Shown here: one piece after another, positions 8,255-15,386 of the stretch | Numbering within the stretch: the stretch's first letter is position 1 | How the letters are laid out: each line of letters begins with the position of its first letter | Assembly (NCBI GenBank): GCA_009841005.1 | Contig: VXMR01000148.1 | Coordinates: forward strand, 1-33,708 | Direction of reading: 5' to 3' | DNA: 33,708 nt | Source of the DNA: Gemmatimonadales bacterium | GTDB taxonomy: Bacteria > Gemmatimonadota > Gemmatimonadetes > Palauibacterales > Palauibacteraceae | The notes under the pieces: model-generated | What the model saw: only the letters and a program-made list of their open reading frames with translations | The model's database searches: none | Told to the model about the DNA's origin: nothing | Program-made: the position numbers and the translations under genes

Positions 8255-9492
8255 GCCCGCGCCGCCGCGACGCGTGTGATCTCAGCTTCGATTTCCTCCT
8301 GCGAGAGTGTGTGATCGCACTTCTTGGCGAGCCCGAACACCGCCTCGCACAGCGTCTCGTCCCCCGCGTCGTATCCGTGCTGGCTCAACCAGAAGCGGAC
8401 GTTGCTGAGGCCGGACACCGGAGAAATCTCGATGGTCTGTTTCCGCCCCACGATCGAAGCCGGGACGCCGCTGTAGACGCGGTCCTCCAGCCAGCCGTCC
8501 CCCTTCTGCATGGCCTTGATGATCGCGGCCGCGTGTACGCCGGTCCCCGTCCGGAAGGCGTCGTCCCCGATGACCGGATAGTTGTGGGGCACCTCGACTC
8601 CGCACATCTCCGCCGTGAGCCGGCAATAGTCCGAAAGCCGGTCGATCGGGTGATTGTGCGTCCCGAGCAGGTGAAGGTTCACGAGCAGCAGATCCATCTC
8701 GACATTGCCGATCCGCTCGCCGATGCCGAGCGCGGTGGCATGCACGCGGTCCACACCTTCCTCGATGGCCGCCAGCGCATTCGCCAGCCCGAAGCCGCGG
8801 TCCCGGTGTCCGTGCCAGTCGATCTTCACGGACTCTCCCGTGCCGGCCACGATGTCCTTCGCGAAACGCACGAGTCGCCGCACGCCGTGAGGCGTCGAGT
8901 GACCGACGGTGTCCGCGAGACAGATCCGCCGCGCCCCCGCTTCGACCGCGGCCGAGAAGAGCCGGGCGAGCGTCCTGGGCCGCGACCGCGTCGTGTCCTC
9001 CGTCACGTACATGACGTCGAGTCCCTCGCCGATGGCGAACCCGATGGCGTCGCGCGTCGAGGAGAGGATCTGGTCGACATCCCAGTTCTCGGCGTACTGG
9101 CGGATCGGCGAGCTTCCGATGAAGGTGGCGACCTCGATGTTCAGACCGGTCGCCTGCTGGACGCGCGCCACGGGTTCGATGTCGGCCCTGACCGTGCGGG
9201 CGGCCGCGTTGGCCCCGATCGGGAGTGCGCACTCGGTGATCTCCCGGGCCAGCGCGAGGCACGACTCGTAGGCACGGGGGCCGGCGCCCGGAAGGCCGAT
9301 GTCGACAGCGTGGATGCCGAGGTCCACCATGAGGTGGAGGAGTTCGATCTTCTTCTCGATGGGCGGGTCCTTGACGGACGGATTCTGCAGGCCGTCGCGC
9401 AGTGTCTCGTCGTCTAGTTCGACGCGGGTCGCCTCGTAGTCGTGGCTCCCCGGAAGCGCGTTCCAGTCGTATATGAGTTCGTCCTGGCTCAC
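8251..9492 (-). CDS. LeuA/homocitrate synthase-like DRE-TIM acyltransferase
   Basis: The product is 413 residues. The start is GTG 9492, which overlaps the stop of the nucleotidyltransferase gene (GTGA) and has AAGGCGAG just upstream; the open frame beyond it is a shadow. The TIM barrel carries DETLRDG near residue 28 (Arg32 catalytic, Asp33 metal), the metal motif WHGHRDRG (His227, His229) and GIGERIGN near 256-263, the signature of isopropylmalate, homocitrate, citramalate and Re-citrate synthases. A C-terminal subdomain with SGLSNVRFWL is present, but the long LeuA regulatory domain is absent. The usual Asn in H-x-H-N-D is Arg230 here. The enzyme condenses acetyl-CoA with a 2-oxoacid; which one is not clear. 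No LeuC/LeuD gene is nearby, and a lysA gene in the window argues against an aminoadipate lysine route. Confidence 0.85.
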   Translation of the reverse strand: MSQDELIYDWNALPGSHDYEATRVELDDETLRDGLQNPSVKDPPIEKKIELLHLMVDLGIHAVDIGLPGAGPRAYESCLALAREITECALPIGANAAARTVRADIEPVARVQQATGLNIEVATFIGSSPIRQYAENWDVDQILSSTRDAIGFAIGEGLDVMYVTEDTTRSRPRTLARLFSAAVEAGARRICLADTVGHSTPHGVRRLVRFAKDIVAGTGESVKIDWHGHRDRGFGLANALAAIEEGVDRVHATALGIGERIGNVEMDLLLVNLHLLGTHNHPIDRLSDYCRLTAEMCGVEVPHNYPVIGDDAFRTGTGVHAAAIIKAMQKGDGWLEDRVYSGVPASIVGRKQTIEISPVSGLSNVRFWLSQHGYDAGDETLCEAVFGLAKKCDHTLSQEEIEAEITRVAAARA

Positions 9493-10481
9493 GTCCGCTC
9501 GCCTTCGACGACCCCGTCGTCGCCCACGTTCACTCTTCCGCGCACGCCCCGCAGCGTCACGCGGTCCCCGACGAGCGAATCTACGAGGTCGCAGTCTTCG
9601 ATGACGCTGTCCGCGCCGACGATCGTGTGGCGGAGGCGCGACCCCCGGACCCGGCTTCCGGATGCCACGCTCACGTTGGGGCCGACCGCCGAAGTCTCGA
9701 CGACGGCGTCCGCCGCGACCGCGATGGCGCCGTCGACGGCGACGGAGTCCGGGAGGTCCGGGTCCCCTCCGTGCCCGCGCTCGAGCATCGTCCGGTTCGT
9801 CTCGAGCAGCGTCTCGGGCTTCCCGCAATCAAACCAGCCGCCCACTTCCGCCGTATGGAGACGTGCGCCACGGTCGATCATGTACTGGAAGGCGTCCGTG
9901 AGAAAGAACTCCCCGAGCCCGGGATCCCGGTCCATCACATGCCGAACCCCCTCGAACAGCAGCTCATGATCCTTCACGTAGTAGACGCCGATGTTCGCGA
10001 GCTTCGACACGGGTTCCGATGGCTTTTCGATGATCCGCTTCATGTATCCCGCTTCATCGGTGAGGATGACGCCGAACCGCTGGTAGTCCTCGACTTCCTT
10101 TGCCCAGATGATGCCGGACGCGGAGGCGTGGCGGTGCAGCACGCTGAAGTCGGCATCGAAGAGCGTGTCCACGAAGACGATGATGACCGGCCCGGTCACC
10201 CAGGGTTCCGCCAGCGCGACCGCGTCGGCCGTCCCCCGCTGGGTGGCCTGCTCCACGTAGGTGATCGAGAGGCCGGGGAACTCCTCGGCCATGAAGGCCC
10301 GGATCTGACCGGCGAGGTGCCCGGTGATGAAGATGAACTCGTCGACGCCCTCGGCTCTGAGCTGCTCGACAACGTAGGAGAGCACGGGCCGATTAGCCAC
10401 GCGGAGCAAGGGTTTGGGACGGGTGTGGGTGTGGGGACGGACCCTTGTACCCATTCCCGCCAACGGTATTATGGCCTGCAT
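9489..10481 (-). CDS. Sugar-1-phosphate nucleotidyltransferase with left-handed beta-helix tail
   Basis: The product is 330 residues from ATG 10481. The N-terminal domain has the nucleotide-binding signature LAGMGTRVRPHT (residues 7-18) and RPKPLL, followed by QRGTADAVALAEPW, the uridine/thymidine contact region. The metal-binding strand reads VFVDTLFDAD rather than the common GDxLF. IIEKPSEP and GGWFDCGKPETLLETNR are also family motifs. From about residue 245 there are hexapeptide-like repeats (VAVDGAIAVAADAVV, VGPNVSVASGSRV) forming a left-handed beta-helix. The protein resembles long-type glucose-1-phosphate thymidylyltransferases and related enzymes that make dTDP- or UDP-sugars for surface polysaccharide; the exact sugar is not determinable. 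It is first in the minus-strand train, so its upstream region probably holds that train's promoter. No strong Shine-Dalgarno is seen. Confidence 0.85.
   Translation of the reverse strand: MQAIIPLAGMGTRVRPHTHTRPKPLLRVANRPVLSYVVEQLRAEGVDEFIFITGHLAGQIRAFMAEEFPGLSITYVEQATQRGTADAVALAEPWVTGPVIIVFVDTLFDADFSVLHRHASASGIIWAKEVEDYQRFGVILTDEAGYMKRIIEKPSEPVSKLANIGVYYVKDHELLFEGVRHVMDRDPGLGEFFLTDAFQYMIDRGARLHTAEVGGWFDCGKPETLLETNRTMLERGHGGDPDLPDSVAVDGAIAVAADAVVETSAVGPNVSVASGSRVRGSRLRHTIVGADSVIEDCDLVDSLVGDRVTLRGVRGRVNVGDDGVVEGERT
10445..10472 (+). promoter_or_regulatory. Candidate sigma70-type promoter for the DUF1499-CtaG operon
   Basis: TTGTAC (10445-10450) and TATTAT (10467-10472) are separated by 16 bases. 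The -10 matches five of six consensus bases, the -35 only three of six. It lies inside the first codons of the divergent nucleotidyltransferase and would give a leader of about 140 bases for the gene starting at 10617. Overlap with the divergent start codon would couple the two transcripts by competition. Confidence 0.35.
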
Positions 10482-10616
10482 GTTTAGCCGTCAGAGTTTC
10501 GGGAGAGTGGTCCTGCTGTCTGCGGGGGCCGGGAGCCCGGGCCAACCGGGCCCCGCGGACCGCCAAGCTATCCGACCGCAGCGGACGCGGGCAACCGGGG
10601 AAAGGGGATTTTCGGG

Positions 10617-11072
10617 GTGACGGAGGCATCTCCCGACGGCGGGCAGGCCGGCGGGCTTTCCCGCTGGTTCCACCAGAATTCGGCAGATACCCGTGCGCCG
10701 GACGGGCCGGAGCCGCGCCTCTATGAGGTGGCCTTCTCCCGGGTCTGGGACCAACTGCTGAAATACGCGGGGCGGCGCTGGTTGTGGACACTCGCCCACC
10801 GCGACGAAGACCTCGGACTCATCTCCGTGAGCTGCACGGTCCCGCTCCTGCGGTGGGTCGATGACCTGACGATCTGGGTCGCCCTGGATGCGAACGGACT
10901 CACGCGGGTCGAGGCGTTCTCTCGCGCGCGGCGGCGAAATTTCGATCTGGGCGTGAACCGGCGAAGGATCCGGCGCATGCTGAAGTCGCTAGACCGGGCC
11001 CTGGGACCGCGAGCCAGGCTGCCCGACCCCGCTCCCGGCGGGGACGCCTGGGACGCGCCGGGGGAGACGTGA
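10617..11072 (+). CDS. DUF1499-family protein
   Basis: The product is 151 residues from GTG 10617, preceded by AAAGGGG about eight bases upstream. Residues about 38-132 match the DUF1499 pattern: a START/polyketide-cyclase-like beginning (FSRVWDQLLKYAGRRW), a VDDLTIWV strand and the terminal signature SRARRRNFDLGVNRRRIRR, where the family has S-R-x-G-x-x-D-L-G-x-N-x-x-R-I. The family is widespread and uncharacterised; many members are membrane-linked or exported, but no signal peptide is visible here. It is the first gene of a tightly overlapped operon and ends in a GTGA overlap with the following lipoprotein. Function is unknown; association with the envelope or with respiratory assembly is only guilt by association. 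Confidence 0.8.
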   Translation: MTEASPDGGQAGGLSRWFHQNSADTRAPDGPEPRLYEVAFSRVWDQLLKYAGRRWLWTLAHRDEDLGLISVSCTVPLLRWVDDLTIWVALDANGLTRVEAFSRARRRNFDLGVNRRRIRRMLKSLDRALGPRARLPDPAPGGDAWDAPGET

Positions 11073-11980
11073 TCGGGCGATGGTCGTCCGGTGTGGCGGG
11101 CGCCGCCCTGATCCTCTCCGCCTGTGCAGGGCCTCCTCCGGATGGAACAGCGGAGGCTCGCGGAGAAATCGCCGGCGGCCCGCTCACGCCGGCGGTCGAC
11201 GCACGGTATCTGACGCACCTGCTCTTCGCCGCCGACGACGGGACGACGTTCATCGGCTCGTTCGATCAGACGGCCGAGGGCGAAGATCTGCTCCTCGACT
11301 ACGACGTGCGCCTCGCAGAAGGAGACGCGTGGCGGTCCCTCGTTCTGACGCACGACACGGTGTCCGTGGCCCGTGCGGCGTGGCGCCTTCTGCCTACGCC
11401 GGCGATGGCAGTGCGTATCGGCGACGCCGGCCAGGTCGTGAGCCTTCTGTTCACCGAACCCGACGGCGGAGGCACGGATTCGGTGCGTCTCGTCGCGGGC
11501 GAAGAGGTGTCCGTCTGGACCGGACCGACGGGGCAGCGCGAGTCGCTGGGGATCGCGGCGATGGTGATGAACGACAGGACCGTGCCCGGCATCCTCTTTT
11601 TTCGTCGCGCCGCCCGGGCGCTGAGCATCCCCGGCGCGTCGACGGATGGCCGGACGTTCGTGTTCGCCGACTCGCTCGGGAACGGACTCGTCGTCCATGC
11701 GGGCACCATCGGCCAACCCACCGTTGCCCACACCTGGCTCCATGGGATAGAGGCGGCCTGGGGCGATGTCACGCTCGAATCGCCGGAGGCGGGTCGGACC
11801 GGGGGTTCGGACTCGGCCTGGCGGTTCGAGATCTCCGGTACGACGGTCCGCGGGAGCTTTCGGCCGCTGATGGACGGAGACCCCGGCGACGGGACGCTCA
11901 TCCGCATGGAGGCCACCGTCTACGTCGGAACGGAAGTGCTTTACTTCAACGGGTTTGCCGCCACGCTGCCATCTCCCTGA
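11069..11980 (+). CDS. Lipoprotein of unknown function
   Basis: The product is 303 residues from GTG 11069, overlapping the preceding stop by four bases. A signal peptide ends in the lipobox LSAC (Cys19), so it is a membrane-anchored lipoprotein. The mature part is rich in beta-strand pattern with no cysteines of note and no catalytic motif I recognise. Segments such as TTFIGSFDQT, WRFEISGTTVRGSF and MEATVYVGTEVLYFNGFA look like strands of a large sandwich, perhaps with two halves. Nothing in it indicates an enzyme. Its stop overlaps the start of the DUF445 gene by one base (TGATG), so the two are probably coupled. Confidence 0.8.
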   Translation: MIGRWSSGVAGAALILSACAGPPPDGTAEARGEIAGGPLTPAVDARYLTHLLFAADDGTTFIGSFDQTAEGEDLLLDYDVRLAEGDAWRSLVLTHDTVSVARAAWRLLPTPAMAVRIGDAGQVVSLLFTEPDGGGTDSVRLVAGEEVSVWTGPTGQRESLGIAAMVMNDRTVPGILFFRRAARALSIPGASTDGRTFVFADSLGNGLVVHAGTIGQPTVAHTWLHGIEAAWGDVTLESPEAGRTGGSDSAWRFEISGTTVRGSFRPLMDGDPGDGTLIRMEATVYVGTEVLYFNGFAATLPSP

Positions 11981-13569
11981 TGGAATTCGACTGGCTGCGC
12001 GCCCTCGTCACGGTGGCCTTCGGCGCTCTGGCGGGCGGGATTACGAACCGGATCGCCGTATGGATGATCTTCCATCCCTACCGTCCGCCGAAGGTTCTTG
12101 GCCGCCCCGTGCGCTGGCTGCAGGGAGCCGTGCCGAAGAATCAGAAGCGGCTGGCGGATTCGGTCGGTGGCGTCGTCGGCGGCGCGCTCCTCACGCCGGA
12201 AGACATCACCTCCGAACTGCGGCAACTCGAATCCGCCTTCAGGGAGCGGCTGCGGGAACTCGCGGTCGAACTCAGCGAGGGCGAGCAACCCGCGCTCGCC
12301 GACCTCCTCCCCGAGGCCGCGCTCGTGGAGGTCCGCACGATCCTCACGCAGATTCTCGGGCAGGGCCGGGAGTTCCTGGCGGGGACGCTGGATTCCCCGG
12401 ACTTCGGGGACGAATCCGGGCGCCTCCTCGAATCGATCCGGGAGTCGCTGAGCGACGAATCCCTTGCGCAGACGCTGGAGCCGGAACGGATCGCCGCCAT
12501 CCGCGACACGATGGACGGCTGGCTCGCGCGGCTCGCCGATTCGTCCGCCTTCGAGATGACGGTACGCCGCCATCTGGACGAGGCCGCGCGGCAACTGCTC
12601 AGGCCGCACCGGACCTTCGAGCAGCTGATTCCCGCGGGGCTCGTGGCCGCACTGGAGCACGCGATCAAGGACTATCTCCCGGTCGCGATCGAGCGTTTGA
12701 GCCGACTGTTGGACGACCCGGATGCGAGGAAGCGGATCGAACACGTGCTCGGGGAACTGTTCGACCGCTTCATGCAGGATCTCCGCTTCCACCAGCGCGT
12801 CGTGGCCCGCCTCGTTGTCACCGAGGAAACGGTGACGCACGCACTCGATACCCTCCGGGAGGAAGGCGCCGACCGTCTCGGCGGCGTGTTGCGCGAACCG
12901 GAGGTCCAGACGGCGATCGCGCGGCACGTCAACGATGGCGTCGTCGAGTTCCTCCAGCACCCTCCCTCCGAGGTCATCGGCGACGCGGGCGATCCCCAGG
13001 TCGAGAGCGCGCTCGATGCCTTGGCGGAGTGGCTCGTGAAGGCGGCGCGGGACCCGGGCTCGCGTGCCTTCCTGCTCGACCGGCTCGAGGGACTGCTTGA
13101 ACGCTTCGGCGAGAGGAGCTGGGCGGACGTGCTGAATGCGGTTCCAGCCGACCGAGTGGCGGCCTCGCTCGCCGCGGGCTTTCGGTCCGACGCGGGACGC
13201 GTCCTCTTCGACTCGATCGCCGAGCCGATGGCGGACCGGCTCCTTCGCACGCCGATCGGGCGGCTCGGGCGTTTCCTGCGCGAGGACGCCGCGGTACGGC
13301 TGGCGGATACGCTGGCTGCGCCCGCATGGGACTGGATCGTAAACCGGGTGCCTGAGGTGGCGAAGCGGATCCGGATCTCCGAACGTATCTCGACGAAGAT
13401 CGAGAACTTTTCCATCGAGCGGATCGAACACCTTGTTCGCGATATCAGCCAGCGCGAATTCGACCTCATTGTGCGGCTCGGATACCTGCTCGGCGCCGGC
13501 ATCGGCACCGGGCTCGTGATTCTGGATTCCCTCCCGGTACTCGAGTTTCTCCGGGGGCTGTTCGGATGA
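11980..13569 (+). CDS. DUF445-family membrane protein
   Basis: The product is 529 residues from ATG 11980; the open frame extends upstream but only as a shadow of the lipoprotein. The N-terminus is a transmembrane helix with the family signature GALAGGITNRIAVWMIFHPY. A long middle section (about residues 45-490) is helical and highly charged, with heptad-like patterns suggesting long bundles or coiled coils. A second membrane helix sits near the C-terminus (GYLLGAGIGTGLVILDSLP). This is the DUF445 topology (YheB/YjiN relatives), whose members have large soluble domains between two membrane anchors and no proven function. It is flanked by a lipoprotein and by copper-chaperone genes, so an envelope or respiratory-complex role is possible. 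Confidence 0.88.
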   Translation: MEFDWLRALVTVAFGALAGGITNRIAVWMIFHPYRPPKVLGRPVRWLQGAVPKNQKRLADSVGGVVGGALLTPEDITSELRQLESAFRERLRELAVELSEGEQPALADLLPEAALVEVRTILTQILGQGREFLAGTLDSPDFGDESGRLLESIRESLSDESLAQTLEPERIAAIRDTMDGWLARLADSSAFEMTVRRHLDEAARQLLRPHRTFEQLIPAGLVAALEHAIKDYLPVAIERLSRLLDDPDARKRIEHVLGELFDRFMQDLRFHQRVVARLVVTEETVTHALDTLREEGADRLGGVLREPEVQTAIARHVNDGVVEFLQHPPSEVIGDAGDPQVESALDALAEWLVKAARDPGSRAFLLDRLEGLLERFGERSWADVLNAVPADRVAASLAAGFRSDAGRVLFDSIAEPMADRLLRTPIGRLGRFLREDAAVRLADTLAAPAWDWIVNRVPEVAKRIRISERISTKIENFSIERIEHLVRDISQREFDLIVRLGYLLGAGIGTGLVILDSLPVLEFLRGLFG

Positions 13570-14258
13570 GGCCGGCGCGCGTCGGCGTGCTCGGCGCCGT
13601 TGTGTGCAGCGTCGGTCTCGCCGTGTCCGCCTGCGCCTCACCCGACACGGCGATCGACCGCACGGAGGGCACGGGGGAGCTGCGCGGGCTCGCGCTCGAA
13701 CAGCCGTTCGAGGTGCCGGAGTTCAGCCTCAGGGATTCCCGGGGGCGCCGGTTCGACTTCCGGCCGGAGACCGCGGGGTCGCTCACGCTGCTCTTCTTCG
13801 GTTATACGCACTGCCCCGACATCTGTCCGGTGCAGATGGCGGTGCTCGGCGCCGCGCTCGACGATCTTTCGTACGCGGACCGCCGCGAGATCGAAGTCGT
13901 CTTCGTGACGACGGATCCCCAGCGCGACACGCCGGACCGGCTCCGGAGCTGGCTGGACCTCTTCGATGCGTCCTTCGTCGGCCTCAGCGGGGAGTTGGAG
14001 ACGGTGAACGAGATCCAGGCCGGATTCCACCTTCCGCCGGCGCGGATCGAGGAGACCTCGCCCCCGCCGGGTGCGGGAGAGCCTTATCTGATGGGACACG
14101 CGACGCCGATCGTCGCCGTCACGGGCGACGGCGTGGCGCGGGCGCTGTACCCGAGCGGCGTGCGCCAGACCGACTGGCGTCACGACCTCCCCCTGCTCCT
14201 GCGCCTCAACCGGTCGGTTTCGCCGCCGGCGGGCGGAGCGGACACGAGCGGCGACTGA
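13566..14258 (+). CDS. SCO1/SenC-family copper chaperone, lipoprotein
   Basis: The product is 230 residues from ATG 13566, overlapping the DUF445 stop by four bases (ATGA). A signal with lipobox (SAC, Cys23) predicts a lipoprotein facing the periplasm. The thioredoxin-like domain has the copper motif THCPDICP (Cys83, Cys87) and a histidine in LMGHATP (His178); these three are the copper ligands in SCO proteins. FVTTDPQRDTPDRL is also typical. SCO proteins deliver or reduce copper for the CuA centre of cytochrome c oxidase. The next gene encodes CtaG, which fits. The oxidase subunits are not in this window. Confidence 0.95.
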   Translation: MRPARVGVLGAVVCSVGLAVSACASPDTAIDRTEGTGELRGLALEQPFEVPEFSLRDSRGRRFDFRPETAGSLTLLFFGYTHCPDICPVQMAVLGAALDDLSYADRREIEVVFVTTDPQRDTPDRLRSWLDLFDASFVGLSGELETVNEIQAGFHLPPARIEETSPPPGAGEPYLMGHATPIVAVTGDGVARALYPSGVRQTDWRHDLPLLLRLNRSVSPPAGGADTSGD

Positions 14259-14267
14259 GGCCACGCG

Positions 14268-15053
14268 ATGCAATGGTGGTGTGCGGCCCAGAGCATCCCG
14301 TGGGACTGGTCGTGGCGCCCCTATCCGGGCGTCTGGCTCTTCATCGCGTTCGTGTGCCTCGCCTATCGCGCCTTCACGCGTGGCGCCGCGCCTTCGCGAC
14401 TCGAGATCGCCCGGTTCGCCGGCGGGGCGCTCGCACTCTGGATCGCGCTGGACTGGCCGGTGGGCGCGCTGGGCTCGGGATACCTGGCTTCGGTGCACAT
14501 GGTGCAGTTCCTCCTCATCGCGCTGCTCGCCCCGCCTCTCCTCATCGCGGGGCTTCCCCGCGAGGCGCTGGAGCGAGTGCGCGGCGGCAGGGCCACCTCC
14601 GTCCTCGAGTTCCTCGCGCGACCGCTCATCGCGCTGCTCTTCTTCCACGCGATCGTCGTCGCGACGCACTGGCCGGAGGTCGTGGACGGCCTCATGGCTT
14701 CGCAGGCAGGCTCGCTCGCGCTCGACATGGCCTGGCTGGGCGGCGGACTCGCCTTCTGGTGGCCCGTCGTGAGTCCGGTCCCGCACCGGCCGCGTTTTCC
14801 GCTCGGCGTGCGGATCTGCTACCTGATCGCGAGCACGGTGTTGATGACGCTGCCGTATGTCTTCCTGACGTTCGCGGAACTCCCCTTCTACGCGACGTAC
14901 GAACTCGCGCCTCCGGTGGGCACGCTCTCCGCGGGCGAAGACCAGCGGCTCGCGGGGCTGATCATGCGGATCGGCGGAGGCACGATCCTGTGGACGGCGG
15001 CGGGCGTCGTCTTCTGGTTCTGGTACCGCTCCGAGAACGACGCCGCCCGCTGA
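14268..15053 (+). CDS. ctaG: Cytochrome c oxidase assembly protein CtaG (caa3 type)
   Basis: The product is 261 residues from ATG 14268, nine bases after the SCO gene's stop. About seven hydrophobic helices are visible, spread from residue 20 to 255. The second and third loops hold the family landmarks SVHMVQFLLIALLAPPLLIAG and PLIALLFFHAIVVATHWPE, in the order expected for caa3-type CtaG. In many members the first reads HMxxHLL; here the second His is replaced by Phe. CtaG acts with SCO in building the haem-copper oxidase. It is convergent with cutA, with only 12 bases between the stops, and I see no clear terminator there. Confidence 0.88.
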   Translation: MQWWCAAQSIPWDWSWRPYPGVWLFIAFVCLAYRAFTRGAAPSRLEIARFAGGALALWIALDWPVGALGSGYLASVHMVQFLLIALLAPPLLIAGLPREALERVRGGRATSVLEFLARPLIALLFFHAIVVATHWPEVVDGLMASQAGSLALDMAWLGGGLAFWWPVVSPVPHRPRFPLGVRICYLIASTVLMTLPYVFLTFAELPFYATYELAPPVGTLSAGEDQRLAGLIMRIGGGTILWTAAGVVFWFWYRSENDAAR

Positions 15054-15065
15054 GGCGCGGTAGCG

Positions 15066-15386
15066 CTAGTCGTTCACCTGTTCGGTGACCCACTCCATGT
15101 AGGGTGGGGAGCCGGCGGCTACGGGGATGAAGAGAACCTCCGGGACGGCGTAGGGGTGGAGTTCGCGGATGCGGCGCTCGACGGCATCGCTGCGGGACGC
15201 GGTCGTCTTGAGGATACCGAGGGCTTCCGCTTCCTCGCATACCTCGCCTTCCCATCGATAGACGGAGGTCACGCGGTCGACGACGTTCAGGCAGGCGATG
15301 AGCCGTTCGTCGACGAGGACCCGGCCGATCCGCACGAGTTGTTCGCGGTCGGGCCCCGTGACGAGCCCGGCCACGACATCGTTCAC
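15066..15386 (-). CDS. cutA: CutA-family divalent-cation tolerance protein
   Basis: The product is 106 residues from GTG 15386, overlapping the acyl-CoA synthetase stop (GTGA). Length and pattern match CutA, a small, very stable trimeric cytoplasmic protein implicated in copper and other metal tolerance: LVDERLIACLNVVDRVTSVY at residues 24-43, EEAEALGILKT, and the C-terminal ELHPYAVPEVLFIPV with YMEWV. It stands at the 3' end of a short operon (TPR, acyl-CoA synthetase, CutA). The neighbouring convergent SCO/CtaG genes also deal with copper, but they belong to another transcript. Confidence 0.92.
   Translation of the reverse strand: MNDVVAGLVTGPDREQLVRIGRVLVDERLIACLNVVDRVTSVYRWEGEVCEEAEALGILKTTASRSDAVERRIRELHPYAVPEVLFIPVAAGSPPYMEWVTEQVND

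Noticed and set aside
6606..9492. Homocitrate synthase plus homoisocitrate dehydrogenase of aminoadipate lysine synthesis
   Set aside because: The dehydrogenase has isocitrate-type residues, no homoaconitase is present, and lysA indicates the diaminopimelate route.
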